From Pseudomonadota bacterium (lineage in GTDB: Bacteria > Pseudomonadota > Alphaproteobacteria > Rhizobiales > Methylopilaceae), in NCBI GenBank assembly GCA_023430145.1, contig JAEZCD010000069.1:1-14972 (forward strand): DNA of 14,972 nucleotides, in the 5' to 3' direction. Under the pieces are notes generated by a model, which saw only the letters and a program-made list of their open reading frames with translations, was not told where the DNA came from and did no database searches. Of this stretch, positions 7,428 through 14,877 are shown piece after piece. Each line of letters begins with the position of its first letter. The first letter of the stretch is position 1. Position numbers and translations under genes: made by a program.

Positions 7428-8693
7428 CTACTTGGCCTGCTTGACCTTGGCGGCGATGTCCTCGTCGATGCGCTTATAGGTGTCCTCGAGCGACAGCTCG
7501 CCGGCGATCGCCTGGCTGACGCGGCCGACGAGCGCGCTGTAATAGGCGTCCGACCAGCGCCAGCCGGGCAGCTTCAGCGCGTTCGGCGAGGTGGTGCCGG
7601 AGGCGGCGACGAAGCTGTTCAGCGCCGCCTTGACCTGAGGATTGTCGGTCTTGAAGTCGAGGCCCTTGGCGAGCACCGCCTTGTTGGCGGGAATGAACAG
7701 CGTGCGCTCGGCGAACTCGCGGGCGATCGGCTCGCTCGCCAGATAGTCCATCACCTTGCCGACGTCCTGCGGGTTCTTGGTGTACTTCACCGCGACGAGG
7801 CCGGCGCCGCCCGGCATGCCGGTGCAGGTGGCCGATCCGCACGGGCTGCCGGTCGCCACCCAGTCGAAGCCGTTGCCGATCTTGGTCGCGAAGTTCGGGA
7901 TCTGCCAGGAGCCGGAATAGTAGTAGACGATCTGCGCGTTGATGAAGTCTTCCGCGGCCGCGCGGTAGGTGGTGCCGGCGGCCGAGACCCACACCTCCTT
8001 CGCCGCGGTTCCGTCCTTGTTCCAGCCGACGAACTTGGCGATGAAGTCCTTTGCGCCCTGGTCGAGCGGCGCCGGCATGCCGTCGGCGGCGATGTAGTTG
8101 GCGCCGAACGAGATGTTCGGCCCGGTCAGGCGATGGCCGGAGCGGTCGAGCGCCAGCGGATAGGGCACCTTCTGGCTCTCCGCGACCTTCTTGGCCGCCG
8201 CCGCCCATTCGTCCCATGTGGCCTTGGGGCCGGGGAGCGGCACCTTCGCCTGCTCGAACAGGGTCTTGTTGGCAAAACCGCCGGTCAGCGTGACCTGCGT
8301 CATGAAGCCGGTGATGGCGTTCGAGCCGTCGGGACGCATCCAGTCGGCCTGCGCGCCGTAATTGTCGCGCCAGTATTGCGGGTCCTTGATGTAGGGCGTG
8401 AGATCCAGCCAGTGCCGCGCCTGCACTTTCAGATCGGTGACGCGGGCGATGTCGGGGCCGCCGCGCGCCTCGAGCTGCACCGGCAGCTGCTCGCGGATGC
8501 TCGAATAGGAGACGTTGTCGATCGTCACCTTGATGTCTGGATTGTCCTTCATGAAGCGACTCATGAGGTCGGTCAGCACCTGGCCCTCGACGCCGTCCGA
8601 GTACCACATGATGCGCACGTCGCCGGCCAGCGCCGCGGTGCTCGACAGCAGCCCCGCGGTCAGGGCGGCCAGCATGAACTTCGTTCTCGCCAT
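7428..8693 (-). CDS. Extracellular sugar-binding protein of the ABC importer
   Basis: This 421-residue protein is the periplasmic solute-binding protein (CUT1, family 1) that hands the sugar to the MalF/MalG-type permeases. Residues 1-23 are a signal peptide (positively charged start, hydrophobic core, AALA cleavage site) with no lipobox cysteine, so the mature form is soluble in the periplasm. The mature part begins GDVRIMWYSDGVEG and contains LMSRFMKDNPDIKV, the normal N-lobe pattern of the family. Two cysteines, C285 and C290 (PCGSATC), could form a disulfide. An in-frame extension to 8816 was rejected, because GGGAGGAA (8697-8704 complement) stands 3 bases before ATG 8693 and the signal peptide starts there. 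The ligand is inferred from the neighbours to be a uronic-acid oligosaccharide. Confidence 0.93.
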   Translation of the reverse strand: MARTKFMLAALTAGLLSSTAALAGDVRIMWYSDGVEGQVLTDLMSRFMKDNPDIKVTIDNVSYSSIREQLPVQLEARGGPDIARVTDLKVQARHWLDLTPYIKDPQYWRDNYGAQADWMRPDGSNAITGFMTQVTLTGGFANKTLFEQAKVPLPGPKATWDEWAAAAKKVAESQKVPYPLALDRSGHRLTGPNISFGANYIAADGMPAPLDQGAKDFIAKFVGWNKDGTAAKEVWVSAAGTTYRAAAEDFINAQIVYYYSGSWQIPNFATKIGNGFDWVATGSPCGSATCTGMPGGAGLVAVKYTKNPQDVGKVMDYLASEPIAREFAERTLFIPANKAVLAKGLDFKTDNPQVKAALNSFVAASGTTSPNALKLPGWRWSDAYYSALVGRVSQAIAGELSLEDTYKRIDEDIAAKVKQAK

Positions 8694-8709
8694 GTCTTCC
8701 TCCCACGAT

Positions 8710-8756
8710 GGACGGTCGTCGCCGTCCGGTTTGTCGTCCGCCGCATCGCGTGCGGC
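8710..8756. other. Two small hairpins upstream of the binding-protein gene
   Basis: In the 86-base gap between the 833-residue protein gene and the binding-protein gene, GGACGG (8710-8715) pairs with CCGTCC (8722-8727), and GCCGCA (8740-8745) pairs with TGCGGC (8751-8756). They lie in the leader of the binding-protein gene on the transcribed strand. Hairpins at such places often mark mRNA processing or a stability boundary in importer operons; no promoter consensus was clear. Confidence 0.35.
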
Positions 8757-8779
8757 ATGCCTTTCAAGTCGCCTCCGCG

Positions 8780-11281
8780 TCAGTCGAGGCGGATCGCCTC
8801 TCCCCTGACCGTCCACGTCGCCGGGTCGAGCACGCGGCCCTCGGCGGAGATCTTGCCGTCCGGGAAAAAGGTCACCCGGCCGTAGTCGGGATCGTCGATC
8901 GCGAGCACGCCGTCGCCGGTGTCGACCATGCTCAGCCGGCCGAAAGTCTCGCCGAAGCGCTCCGGCGTGCCGTGGCGTTCGCTATCGCCGAGGCGCACGA
9001 TCCAGGATCCCTTGTGGCCGGGAAGGCGCAGCTCGTTGCCGGCGGTAGGGCCGCTCGCGACGGGGACGAGGGGGCCGCTGCCCTTCAGCAGCACAAAACC
9101 GTCGCCGCCGCGCGCCACGGCGATCTCGCCCTCGACGCGGCTGAAGTCGAAAGCCGATCGCGGGAACCAGGCGTGCGAAAAGTCTGGTTGCTCGGCGGCG
9201 GCATCGAACAGCATTATCGCCAGATCGCGATACTGGTGGACGCGCGGCAGCGTGCCCGAGCCGCCCCAGTAGGACGGGCGGCCGTAGCCGGAATGGATCG
9301 TCTCGCCGGGATGGTTGATCCAGATCTGCGCATCCGGATCGCCGCCGAGCCGCAGGTGCAGCACGGTCTCCTGATAGCCCCACTCGTTCCAGCGGTAGCG
9401 GGCGGCAGTGCCCATCGCATGGTCGCGCGTCTTGTGGTGGTAGAGCCGGGCGAAGCGGTCCTGCCCTTGCGCAAAGCACCACTCCTGGGCGCCGTCGCCG
9501 CGCCAGACGGCCACCTCGGCGAGCTCGGCGGGAATTTTCAGGCCGTGGTCGCGGAGGCAGACGGCGAGCTGCGGCAGCGCGTGGAAGCGCTTGCCGTAAT
9601 TGCCGACGCCCCAGAGAAGGCGGGCGATGCCGGACAGCTCCAGCGAGCGCCCGGCGCGCAGCGTGTGCTCGTAGGAGCGGCCTTGCGCGCCCGTCAGCAC
9701 GCCCCGGTGTGCGGAGCGGGCGACGATCTCGACGAGGCGCAGGATGGCCGCGCGCGCCCGTTCCCGGACATCGGCATCGGGCGCGAGCGCCATCAGCGCC
9801 GTCAGTCCCTTGAGGTCGATCGGAAAATACGGCGCCGAGTTGAACTCGGCCATCTCCCAGGCCTCGAAATGATCCAGCCAGGCGCGCACGCGCGCCAGCC
9901 CGATCGCCGACTGCTCGGCGCCGAGGCGTGGCGAACGGACGAAGCGCGCCTCCGGCAAAAGATGGCCGGCGAGGTAGGCGGCGGTGTGGAAGAGCAGCGC
10001 GTGGTTCTCGGAAAAATACCACTGCACGTCGTTGCCGGGCTCGTCCATCCAGTAGCGGTAGGAGAGGATCGCCCGGTCGATGCGCGCCAGGACATCGGGC
10101 GCTATGGCGTCGCCGAACCGCTGCCGGCACCAGATGAGCGGCACGAGGATGAAGTCGGCGCAGTCGTGGCAGTCCTCGATCGCCGGCAGCATCTCGGCGA
10201 TCATCCGGTCGGTCTCGGCGCCCGCCCGGCCGGAGGCGAGGCGCGCCAGGGCGCGTACGGTGTCGGCTTCCGCGTGCTCGGAGATTTCCGCGAGCGCCTC
10301 CTCGATCCGCGCAGCGAGCGCGGCGGGTGCGGTTCCCTGCCGCGCGGCATGGCAGATCTCGACACCGAACACCCGAGAGGCGGTGAAGCCGCCGACCGTG
10401 AGCGCGACGTGGAAATGCCGGAAGTCGGCCGGCAGCGCCTCGGCATCGGCGATGACGAGCCGCGTCGCGCCGGCGTCGAGACGCCTACGCAGCGTCAGGC
10501 TCTCCGAGGACATGAAGTCGCCGGCGATCGTCACCGACACGTCCGCGGCGTCCGGCAGTGGCGCATCGGCGACGAGCGCCACCTCGCCGCCGGTATAGGC
10601 GGGCTTTTCGAAATGCAGATGCTCGAGAAAATCCTCGATCGCGTAGGCGACGTCGGCCTCGACCGCGACCGGCAGACCCTGCATCGCCGCCGGGCCGTTG
10701 ACATAGTCGAGCTGGAAAAAGTAGCGCGCGTCGCGCTCGGCGAGGTCGTCGAACCAGACCGAGATCTCGTTCACGCCCGCCTCGAGGTCGACGGCGAAGT
10801 CGCGCTTGGCCTCGAGGTTGCGGACATAGTCGCCGATCCAGCCGATCTCGCGCCCGTTGACCAACAGAATCGCGCCGCCGCAGGTGCCGAGCCGCAGCGT
10901 CGCCCGGCCCGCGGTCTCGGCGAGAATATGCGTCGCGGCCCAGGTGCCGAGCACCGTCGGCCGGAACCAGAATCCCGAAAGGTCCACGCGGGGCGCACCG
11001 AAGGGGAGCCAGTTGCGGGCCGGCGTGAATGTCCCGGAGGGCTGCGGGCGCTTGCCGCGGCGCTCCTCGGCGAAGATCGTCCGGCAGGGATATTCGTGCG
11101 GGATGAAGTTCTTGTGCTTGGTGAGGAAGAAGAACGGATCCATCTCCCCCAGCATCGGCTGGTCCGGCACGTCGAAGCGCTCCTCGACGGTGTCGCCGAG
11201 CCGCCAATAGACGATGGGATCGCCCGGCCGCAGCGGCCGCAGGAGATGCCGCGCGCGGACGATGTCGGCGGTCGCGCTCAT
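8780..11281 (-). CDS. Unrecognised 833-residue cytoplasmic protein, probable glycan lyase or glycosidase
   Basis: I do not recognise the family. No signal peptide or membrane helix is visible, so it should act in the cytoplasm. Residues about 1-190 look beta-rich, with a segment (TLRLGTCGGAILLVNGREIG and following VDLEAGVNEISVWFDD) like the jelly-roll sugar-binding modules of rhamnosidases and GH2 enzymes. Residues about 290-600 are mainly helical with many aromatic residues, as in alpha/alpha toroids. They include WYFSENHALLFH (N426, H427) and RSYEHT (Y537, H539). From about 610 to the end it is beta-rich, with YHHKTRDH (614-621) and INHPGE (N656, H657). The ATG overlaps the KduI stop as ATGA, so it belongs to the uronate pathway. 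Asn-His plus Tyr recalls toroid polysaccharide lyases, and a cytoplasmic exo-lyase feeding GH105 would fit the operon; a glycosidase is the main alternative. Confidence 0.75.
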   Translation of the reverse strand: MSATADIVRARHLLRPLRPGDPIVYWRLGDTVEERFDVPDQPMLGEMDPFFFLTKHKNFIPHEYPCRTIFAEERRGKRPQPSGTFTPARNWLPFGAPRVDLSGFWFRPTVLGTWAATHILAETAGRATLRLGTCGGAILLVNGREIGWIGDYVRNLEAKRDFAVDLEAGVNEISVWFDDLAERDARYFFQLDYVNGPAAMQGLPVAVEADVAYAIEDFLEHLHFEKPAYTGGEVALVADAPLPDAADVSVTIAGDFMSSESLTLRRRLDAGATRLVIADAEALPADFRHFHVALTVGGFTASRVFGVEICHAARQGTAPAALAARIEEALAEISEHAEADTVRALARLASGRAGAETDRMIAEMLPAIEDCHDCADFILVPLIWCRQRFGDAIAPDVLARIDRAILSYRYWMDEPGNDVQWYFSENHALLFHTAAYLAGHLLPEARFVRSPRLGAEQSAIGLARVRAWLDHFEAWEMAEFNSAPYFPIDLKGLTALMALAPDADVRERARAAILRLVEIVARSAHRGVLTGAQGRSYEHTLRAGRSLELSGIARLLWGVGNYGKRFHALPQLAVCLRDHGLKIPAELAEVAVWRGDGAQEWCFAQGQDRFARLYHHKTRDHAMGTAARYRWNEWGYQETVLHLRLGGDPDAQIWINHPGETIHSGYGRPSYWGGSGTLPRVHQYRDLAIMLFDAAAEQPDFSHAWFPRSAFDFSRVEGEIAVARGGDGFVLLKGSGPLVPVASGPTAGNELRLPGHKGSWIVRLGDSERHGTPERFGETFGRLSMVDTGDGVLAIDDPDYGRVTFFPDGKISAEGRVLDPATWTVRGEAIRLD

Positions 11282-12114
11282 CTCAGCCTCGCGACCGGCA
11301 CGGGATCGACGTCGTTGTAGGCCTGGTTCTCGCCCGTCATGCCCCAGACGAAGGCGTAAGGGCCGGTGCCGGCGCCCATGTGGATCGACCAGGCCGGCGA
11401 CAGCACCGCGTCGCCGTCGGCGACGAGGAGGTGGCGTGTCTCCTCCGGCCGGCCCATCAGGTGCACGACGCGGTCATCGGGCGCGAGATCGAAATAGAGG
11501 TAGGCCTCCATGCGCCGCTCATGCAGGTGCGGTGGCATGGTGTTCCAGACGCTGCCCGGCGCGAGGTCGGTGATGCCCATCAGCAGCAGGCAGGACGGCG
11601 CGACCTCGGGATGGATGTACATCCTGAGCTGCCGCTTGTTGGCGCGCCGCTCCTCGCCGAGATCGAGGGGCTTGGACTCGGCCCTCGTGACGAGCCGGTG
11701 CGGGATGTCGCGGCCGGCCGGCACCGAGTTCATGTAGAACCGCGCCGGATTTTTCGGATCGTCGCTCGACAGCGTCAGCCCGCGGGCGCCGCGGCCGACA
11801 TAGAGGACGTCGCGGTTGGCGAGCGAAAACGCGCTTCCGTCGACGATCACGCGGCCGGGCGCGCCGAGATTGGCGATGCCCATCTCGCGCGCCGAGAGGA
11901 AGAATTCGGTGCCGACCTCGGCGCCGTCGCCGAACGACAGCGGCGCTTCGGTGGGGCAGGCGCCGCCGAGCACCATGCGGTCGACATGGGTGTAGACGAA
12001 GCCGATCTCGCCGGGGCGGAAGAGGCTTTCGGCGAGAAACTCGCGCCGCAGGCGGGCGGTGTCGTAGCCGGCGATGTCGGCGGGGCCGGCGCCGTACATG
12101 TGGCGCATCGTCAT
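11278..12114 (-). CDS. kduI: 5-dehydro-4-deoxy-D-glucuronate isomerase (KduI)
   Basis: This 278-residue cupin isomerase converts 5-dehydro-4-deoxy-D-glucuronate, formed when unsaturated uronic acid opens, to 3-deoxy-D-glycero-2,5-hexodiulosonate in the pectin/uronate route. The length equals that of E. coli KduI. Its zinc ligands are in place at H196, H198, E203 (HLHERRME) and H245 (SIHMG), the same numbers known for the E. coli enzyme. Other family strings are GGACPTEAPLSFG and EFFLSAREMGIANLG. The start is ATG 12114, which overlaps the GH105 stop as ATGA and has GGAGG 7 bases upstream; a second in-frame ATG at 12108 is less well placed. A much longer open frame upstream to 13467 is an out-of-frame reading of the GH105 gene. 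The next enzyme, KduD, is not in the window. Confidence 0.96.
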   Translation of the reverse strand: MTMRHMYGAGPADIAGYDTARLRREFLAESLFRPGEIGFVYTHVDRMVLGGACPTEAPLSFGDGAEVGTEFFLSAREMGIANLGAPGRVIVDGSAFSLANRDVLYVGRGARGLTLSSDDPKNPARFYMNSVPAGRDIPHRLVTRAESKPLDLGEERRANKRQLRMYIHPEVAPSCLLLMGITDLAPGSVWNTMPPHLHERRMEAYLYFDLAPDDRVVHLMGRPEETRHLLVADGDAVLSPAWSIHMGAGTGPYAFVWGMTGENQAYNDVDPVPVARLR

Positions 12115-13211
12115 GCCACTGCCTCCAGGGCGTCGATGTGGTTCAGGCCCTCGACGAGGCACAGCATCGCCAGCGCCTGGCCGTAGCCGGTCGGGCGCAG
12201 CGGAATGTCCCGGTAGAACTGCAGGTCGTGCCCCATGCGGGTGCCGTAGGAGACGTTTTGCACCGTGCCGTCCGGCCCGATGCTCCTCAGCACCGCCTCG
12301 AGCGCGCGGAGGCCCGCGGCGCGGCTGCCGGCGGGGCCGACGCCGAGCCGCGCCGCCTTCATGAGGCCGTAGGCGAAGCCGGCGGTGGCGGAGATCTCCT
12401 CGTAGGAGGAGGGATCGTCGAGCAGGGTGTGCCAGGCGCCCGAGGGCGCCTGCAGCTCGAGCAGCGCGGCGATCTGCCGGTCGAGCAGGTGGTAGAGGAA
12501 GCCGCGCGCCGGCTCGGCGACGGTCGCGAGATCCATCAGCTCGAGGATGCCGACCGTGATCCACGCATTGCCGCGCGCCCAGCGCGCCCGTGCAAAATTG
12601 TTGCAGCCCGCGAAAGTCCAGCCGTGGAACCAGAGCCCGGTCTCGCGGTCGGCGAGATAGTGGGCATGGACCAGGAACTGCCGCACCGCCTCCTCGACGA
12701 GGTCGCGGCGGTCGGCGGCCTCGCCGTAGCTCGCCAGGAACAGCGCCGCCATGAACAGCGTGTCGTCCCACAGCTCGTCGTCGTTGATCTTGTCGGAGAC
12801 GTCGTGCTGAAAACCGCCGCCGGGCGTTCGCGGCGCTTCGCGGACGAGGCGCTCCGCCCAATCCTCCAGGACAGGCGCCCAGCGCGGGTCCCGCGTCTGC
12901 CGCCAAAGCATCGACAGCGCCAGCATCGGCGCGGAGGTGTTGATGTTCAGCTTCGGCAGGCCGCGCGCGAGGTTTCGCGCATACCAGCCCTCGACCACCT
13001 GCCGCAAAGAATCCTCGCCGGTGAACTGCCACAGCCGCACGAGGCCGTAGAGGCCGACGCCCTGCGGCCATTCCCAGGCATCGAAGCTGACATAGTCGCC
13101 GGCCGTGCCGTCGAGATTGGGCTCGTGGAACGACCCGTCGTCGCGCAGGCTGGTGATGCCGGCGACCAGGAGGTCGAGACGCTGGCGTAGCGTTTCGCCG
13201 GCACGTGGCAC
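12111..13211 (-). CDS. Glycoside hydrolase family 105, unsaturated uronyl hydrolase
   Basis: This 366-residue protein matches GH105, alpha/alpha-toroid enzymes (YteR, RhiN, UGL-like) that hydrate the 4,5-double bond of unsaturated galacturonyl or glucuronyl residues at the non-reducing end and so release them. Family marks are DAWEWPQGVGLYGLV (about 44-58), LWDDTLFM with the likely general acid/base among D149 and D150, RWARGNAW (210-217), and the late FYRDIPLRPTGYGQA. There is no signal peptide, so it acts in the cytoplasm on imported or internally cut material. The start is GTG 13211, supported by GGGGAGGA (13217-13224 complement) 5 bases upstream. It is the first gene of the leftward operon and overlaps KduI by 4 bases. 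The exact uronide and its aglycone cannot be read from sequence. Confidence 0.93.
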   Translation of the reverse strand: MPRAGETLRQRLDLLVAGITSLRDDGSFHEPNLDGTAGDYVSFDAWEWPQGVGLYGLVRLWQFTGEDSLRQVVEGWYARNLARGLPKLNINTSAPMLALSMLWRQTRDPRWAPVLEDWAERLVREAPRTPGGGFQHDVSDKINDDELWDDTLFMAALFLASYGEAADRRDLVEEAVRQFLVHAHYLADRETGLWFHGWTFAGCNNFARARWARGNAWITVGILELMDLATVAEPARGFLYHLLDRQIAALLELQAPSGAWHTLLDDPSSYEEISATAGFAYGLMKAARLGVGPAGSRAAGLRALEAVLRSIGPDGTVQNVSYGTRMGHDLQFYRDIPLRPTGYGQALAMLCLVEGLNHIDALEAVA

Positions 13212-13216
13212 GCTTT

Positions 13217-13224
13217 TCCTCCCC
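13217..13224 (-). promoter_or_regulatory. Ribosome binding site fixing the GTG start of the GH105 gene
   Basis: The complement reads GGGGAGGA, 5 bases before GTG 13211. No ATG start with a comparable site is available in frame. Confidence 0.75.
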
Positions 13225-13236
13225 GAGCGCCTGTTG

Positions 13237-13265
13237 TTGACGATTGCGTCCCACGAAAAGAGAAT
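13237..13265 (+). promoter_or_regulatory. Predicted promoter of the LacI-family regulator
   Basis: TTGACG (13237-13242) and GAGAAT (13260-13265) match the -35 and -10 consensus at 5 of 6 and 4 of 6 bases with a spacer of exactly 17. Transcription would start near 13272, about 29 bases before ATG 13301, which rules against the upstream TTG 13244 as start. The region is divergent with the GH105 operon, whose own promoter could not be named with confidence. Confidence 0.5.
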
Positions 13266-13273
13266 TTGCGCAA
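13266..13273. promoter_or_regulatory. Candidate operator, palindrome with central CG
   Basis: TTGCGCAA is a perfect 8-base palindrome with the central CG usual in LacI-family operators. It abuts the predicted -10 box. An inverted ATTGCG (13243-13248) and CGCAAT (13269-13274) pair spans the promoter spacer, and a related TTGCAG occurs at 13287-13292. The site lies in the only space between the divergent regulator and operon, so one bound protein could control both. The flanks beyond the core are not symmetric. Confidence 0.45.
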
Positions 13274-13300
13274 TCTGAAAACTTTTTGCAGAATGAGTTG

Positions 13301-14344
13301 ATGCGCAGCCAGGGAAAACGGGGCAAGCCGAGCCGCCGCGTGCGGCTCGAGGACGTGGCGCGGCAGTGCGGGGTGTCGGTCAGCACCGCCTCCCGCGCCC
13401 TCGCCGGCGGCAAGGGCGTGCGTGCAGAAATGCGCGGCCGCATCCTGGAAGCCGCCAAGAGCCTCAACTACGCGGTGCCGACCTCGGTCGCCGAGCGCAA
13501 AGTGATCCTCGCCGCGAGCAGCGCGGCGATGGTCGACTATGTCCGCAACCAGTTCACCTTCTACGTCCTGGAGGGCCTCAATGCGCGCGCCCGCACGCTG
13601 GGCGTCGAGATTCTGACCCGGCCGATCTCGAGCCCGGCCGAAGAGATCCGCCTGCTCGAGGAGGCACGCGACGACGCCGAGGTGGTCGGCTGCCTGTTCC
13701 TGACCATCGACGACGAGGAAATGCTGACGCTGACGAGCCGGTTCGGCAAGCCGATCGTGCTCGTCAACGGCGACGATCCGGCCATGCGCCTTTCCAGCGT
13801 CACGCCGTGCAACCGCTCCGCCGCCCGCCTCGCCACCGAGCATCTGCTGGGGCTCGGCCACCGCGACATCCTGTTCCTGATGCGCCGCGGGCGCCGCACC
13901 ATCGAGCGGCGGTTCGAAGGCTGGCAGGACGCGATGGGGGCCCGCGGCTTCGGCAATCTCGCCGGGCTCGTGCTCGAGGCCGAGGACTGGCTGCCCGAGC
14001 TCGGCGCCGCGGCGATCGAGCGGCGGGTGAGGGAGGGCGGCCTCGACTTCACCGCCGTTCTCGCCGCCGGCGACAGCCTCGCGGTCGGCGCCGCGCTCGG
14101 GCTCGAGCGGCTCGGCCTGACGGTGCCCGGCGACGTCTCGATCGTCGGCATGGACGACCTGCCGCAGGCGGCTTTCCACAGCCCGCCGCTCACCACCATG
14201 CACATCCCGATGCGCGAGATCGGCGCCGCCGCGCTCGACCTGTTGATCGACGATCTCGGCGGCCTGCCGATGCCGCCGCGCCGCGTCGAGCTCGCCTGCC
14301 GGCTGATCGAGCGCCAGTCGACGGCTGCTCCGCGGGGTGGCTGA
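13301..14344 (+). CDS. LacI-family transcriptional regulator
   Basis: This 347-residue protein is a LacI/GalR-type regulator, most likely the repressor of the divergent uronate operon. The helix-turn-helix is at about residues 14-34 (VRLEDVARQCGVSVSTASRAL), followed by the hinge region (RGRILEAAKSLNY). The rest is the sugar-binding core related to periplasmic binding proteins, ending in the usual VPGDVSIVGMDDLPQAAFHSPPL region and a TTMHIP strand. The start was set at ATG 13301 because it lies just downstream of the predicted transcription start and gives a normal lead before the helix-turn-helix; the in-frame TTG at 13244 would lie between the promoter boxes. No strong Shine-Dalgarno sequence is visible. 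The inducer is not known; by analogy it would be an intermediate or imported oligosaccharide. The gene ends 20 bases from a convergent gene. Confidence 0.92.
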   Translation: MRSQGKRGKPSRRVRLEDVARQCGVSVSTASRALAGGKGVRAEMRGRILEAAKSLNYAVPTSVAERKVILAASSAAMVDYVRNQFTFYVLEGLNARARTLGVEILTRPISSPAEEIRLLEEARDDAEVVGCLFLTIDDEEMLTLTSRFGKPIVLVNGDDPAMRLSSVTPCNRSAARLATEHLLGLGHRDILFLMRRGRRTIERRFEGWQDAMGARGFGNLAGLVLEAEDWLPELGAAAIERRVREGGLDFTAVLAAGDSLAVGAALGLERLGLTVPGDVSIVGMDDLPQAAFHSPPLTTMHIPMREIGAAALDLLIDDLGGLPMPPRRVELACRLIERQSTAAPRGG

Positions 14345-14364
14345 GCGCGGAGCGGGCGATAGGC

Positions 14365-14700
14365 TCAGGGTTTCGGGGGCGGCAGCCGCTCGCGCAGGGC
14401 GGCGTGCGCGAGCGCTGTGACGGCGACGAGGAAGATTCCTATGCCGCAGCAGACGTAGACGATCGTGAAGATCTTGCCGAGGACCGTCTTAGGAGCGAGA
14501 TCGCCGTATCCCACCGTGGCGATCGTCACCACCGAGAAGTAGACCGAGTCGAGCAGGGACCACCCCTCGACCTGCCAGTAGAAGGCCGTCGCGATCAGGA
14601 TCAAGGTGAGCGCGATCAGCAGAACGCCTTGGACTTCGGGTTCCTTGATAGCGAAAACCAGTCCGCGAAGCAGCGCCCGAAGATTGTCGAATGGCCGCAT
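14365..14700 (-). CDS. Small two-helix potassium channel
   Basis: This 111-residue inner-membrane protein has the Ion_trans_2 (PF07885) plan. The first helix is about residues 24-41. The pore loop carries the K+ selectivity filter T62-VGYG-D67, preceded by the pore helix VYFSVVTIA, and the second helix is about 72-98 (KIFTIVYVCCGIGIFLVAVTAL). It ends after a short charged tail, so there is no RCK/TrkA-N or cyclic-nucleotide domain, which makes it a minimal KcsA-like channel that should work as a tetramer. GGAGGA lies about 10 bases before the ATG. It converges on the LacI-family gene and has no visible link to the sugar locus. Gating cannot be inferred. Confidence 0.9.
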   Translation of the reverse strand: MRPFDNLRALLRGLVFAIKEPEVQGVLLIALTLILIATAFYWQVEGWSLLDSVYFSVVTIATVGYGDLAPKTVLGKIFTIVYVCCGIGIFLVAVTALAHAALRERLPPPKP

Positions 14701-14877
14701 GAACGGTGGTCCTCCGCATCCAAGCGAGCCTATGTCGCTGCGGATGCGCGTGGAAGACCCGTTCGCGGCTCGCGGCCGGCGGCTGCGCTCGGACCTAGCC
14801 CACGGGGAGCCGAACGAGTTCCGCCGGCCCGTGAGGACCGGCGGTCAGCGGCGAGGCCGTGAGAGGGGGGCGGGATC
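14701..14877. other. Gene-free stretch between the channel and the tyrosine-rich gene
   Basis: These 177 bases hold the ribosome binding site of the channel gene (complement GGAGGA near 14710) and presumably its promoter and the 3' end of the gene at 14878. No open frame with a credible start and no strong hairpin with a T run was seen. Confidence 0.4.

Noticed and set aside
8694..8816. A 41-residue longer N-terminus for the binding protein
   Set aside because: The extension is Arg/Asp-rich and would bury the signal peptide; ATG 8693 has a strong ribosome binding site and starts the signal peptide.
8708..11320. An 870-codon plus-strand open frame opposite the 833-residue protein
   Set aside because: The minus-strand reading has a balanced, aromatic-rich protein-like composition and ATGA coupling to kduI. 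The plus reading is low-complexity Arg/Ala/Gly/Asp, typical of an antisense shadow in GC-rich DNA.
13244..13300. TTG 13244 as the start of the LacI-family regulator
   Set aside because: It lies between the predicted -35 and -10 boxes, so it would not be in the transcript, and it adds 19 residues not typical before the helix-turn-helix.
11278..13467. A 729-codon minus-strand open frame that would fuse a long N-terminal region to KduI
   Set aside because: Its first two thirds is an Arg/Ala/Pro-rich out-of-frame reading of the GH105 gene, which has clear family motifs in its own frame. KduI has a good start at 12114 with GGAGG and exactly the usual length.
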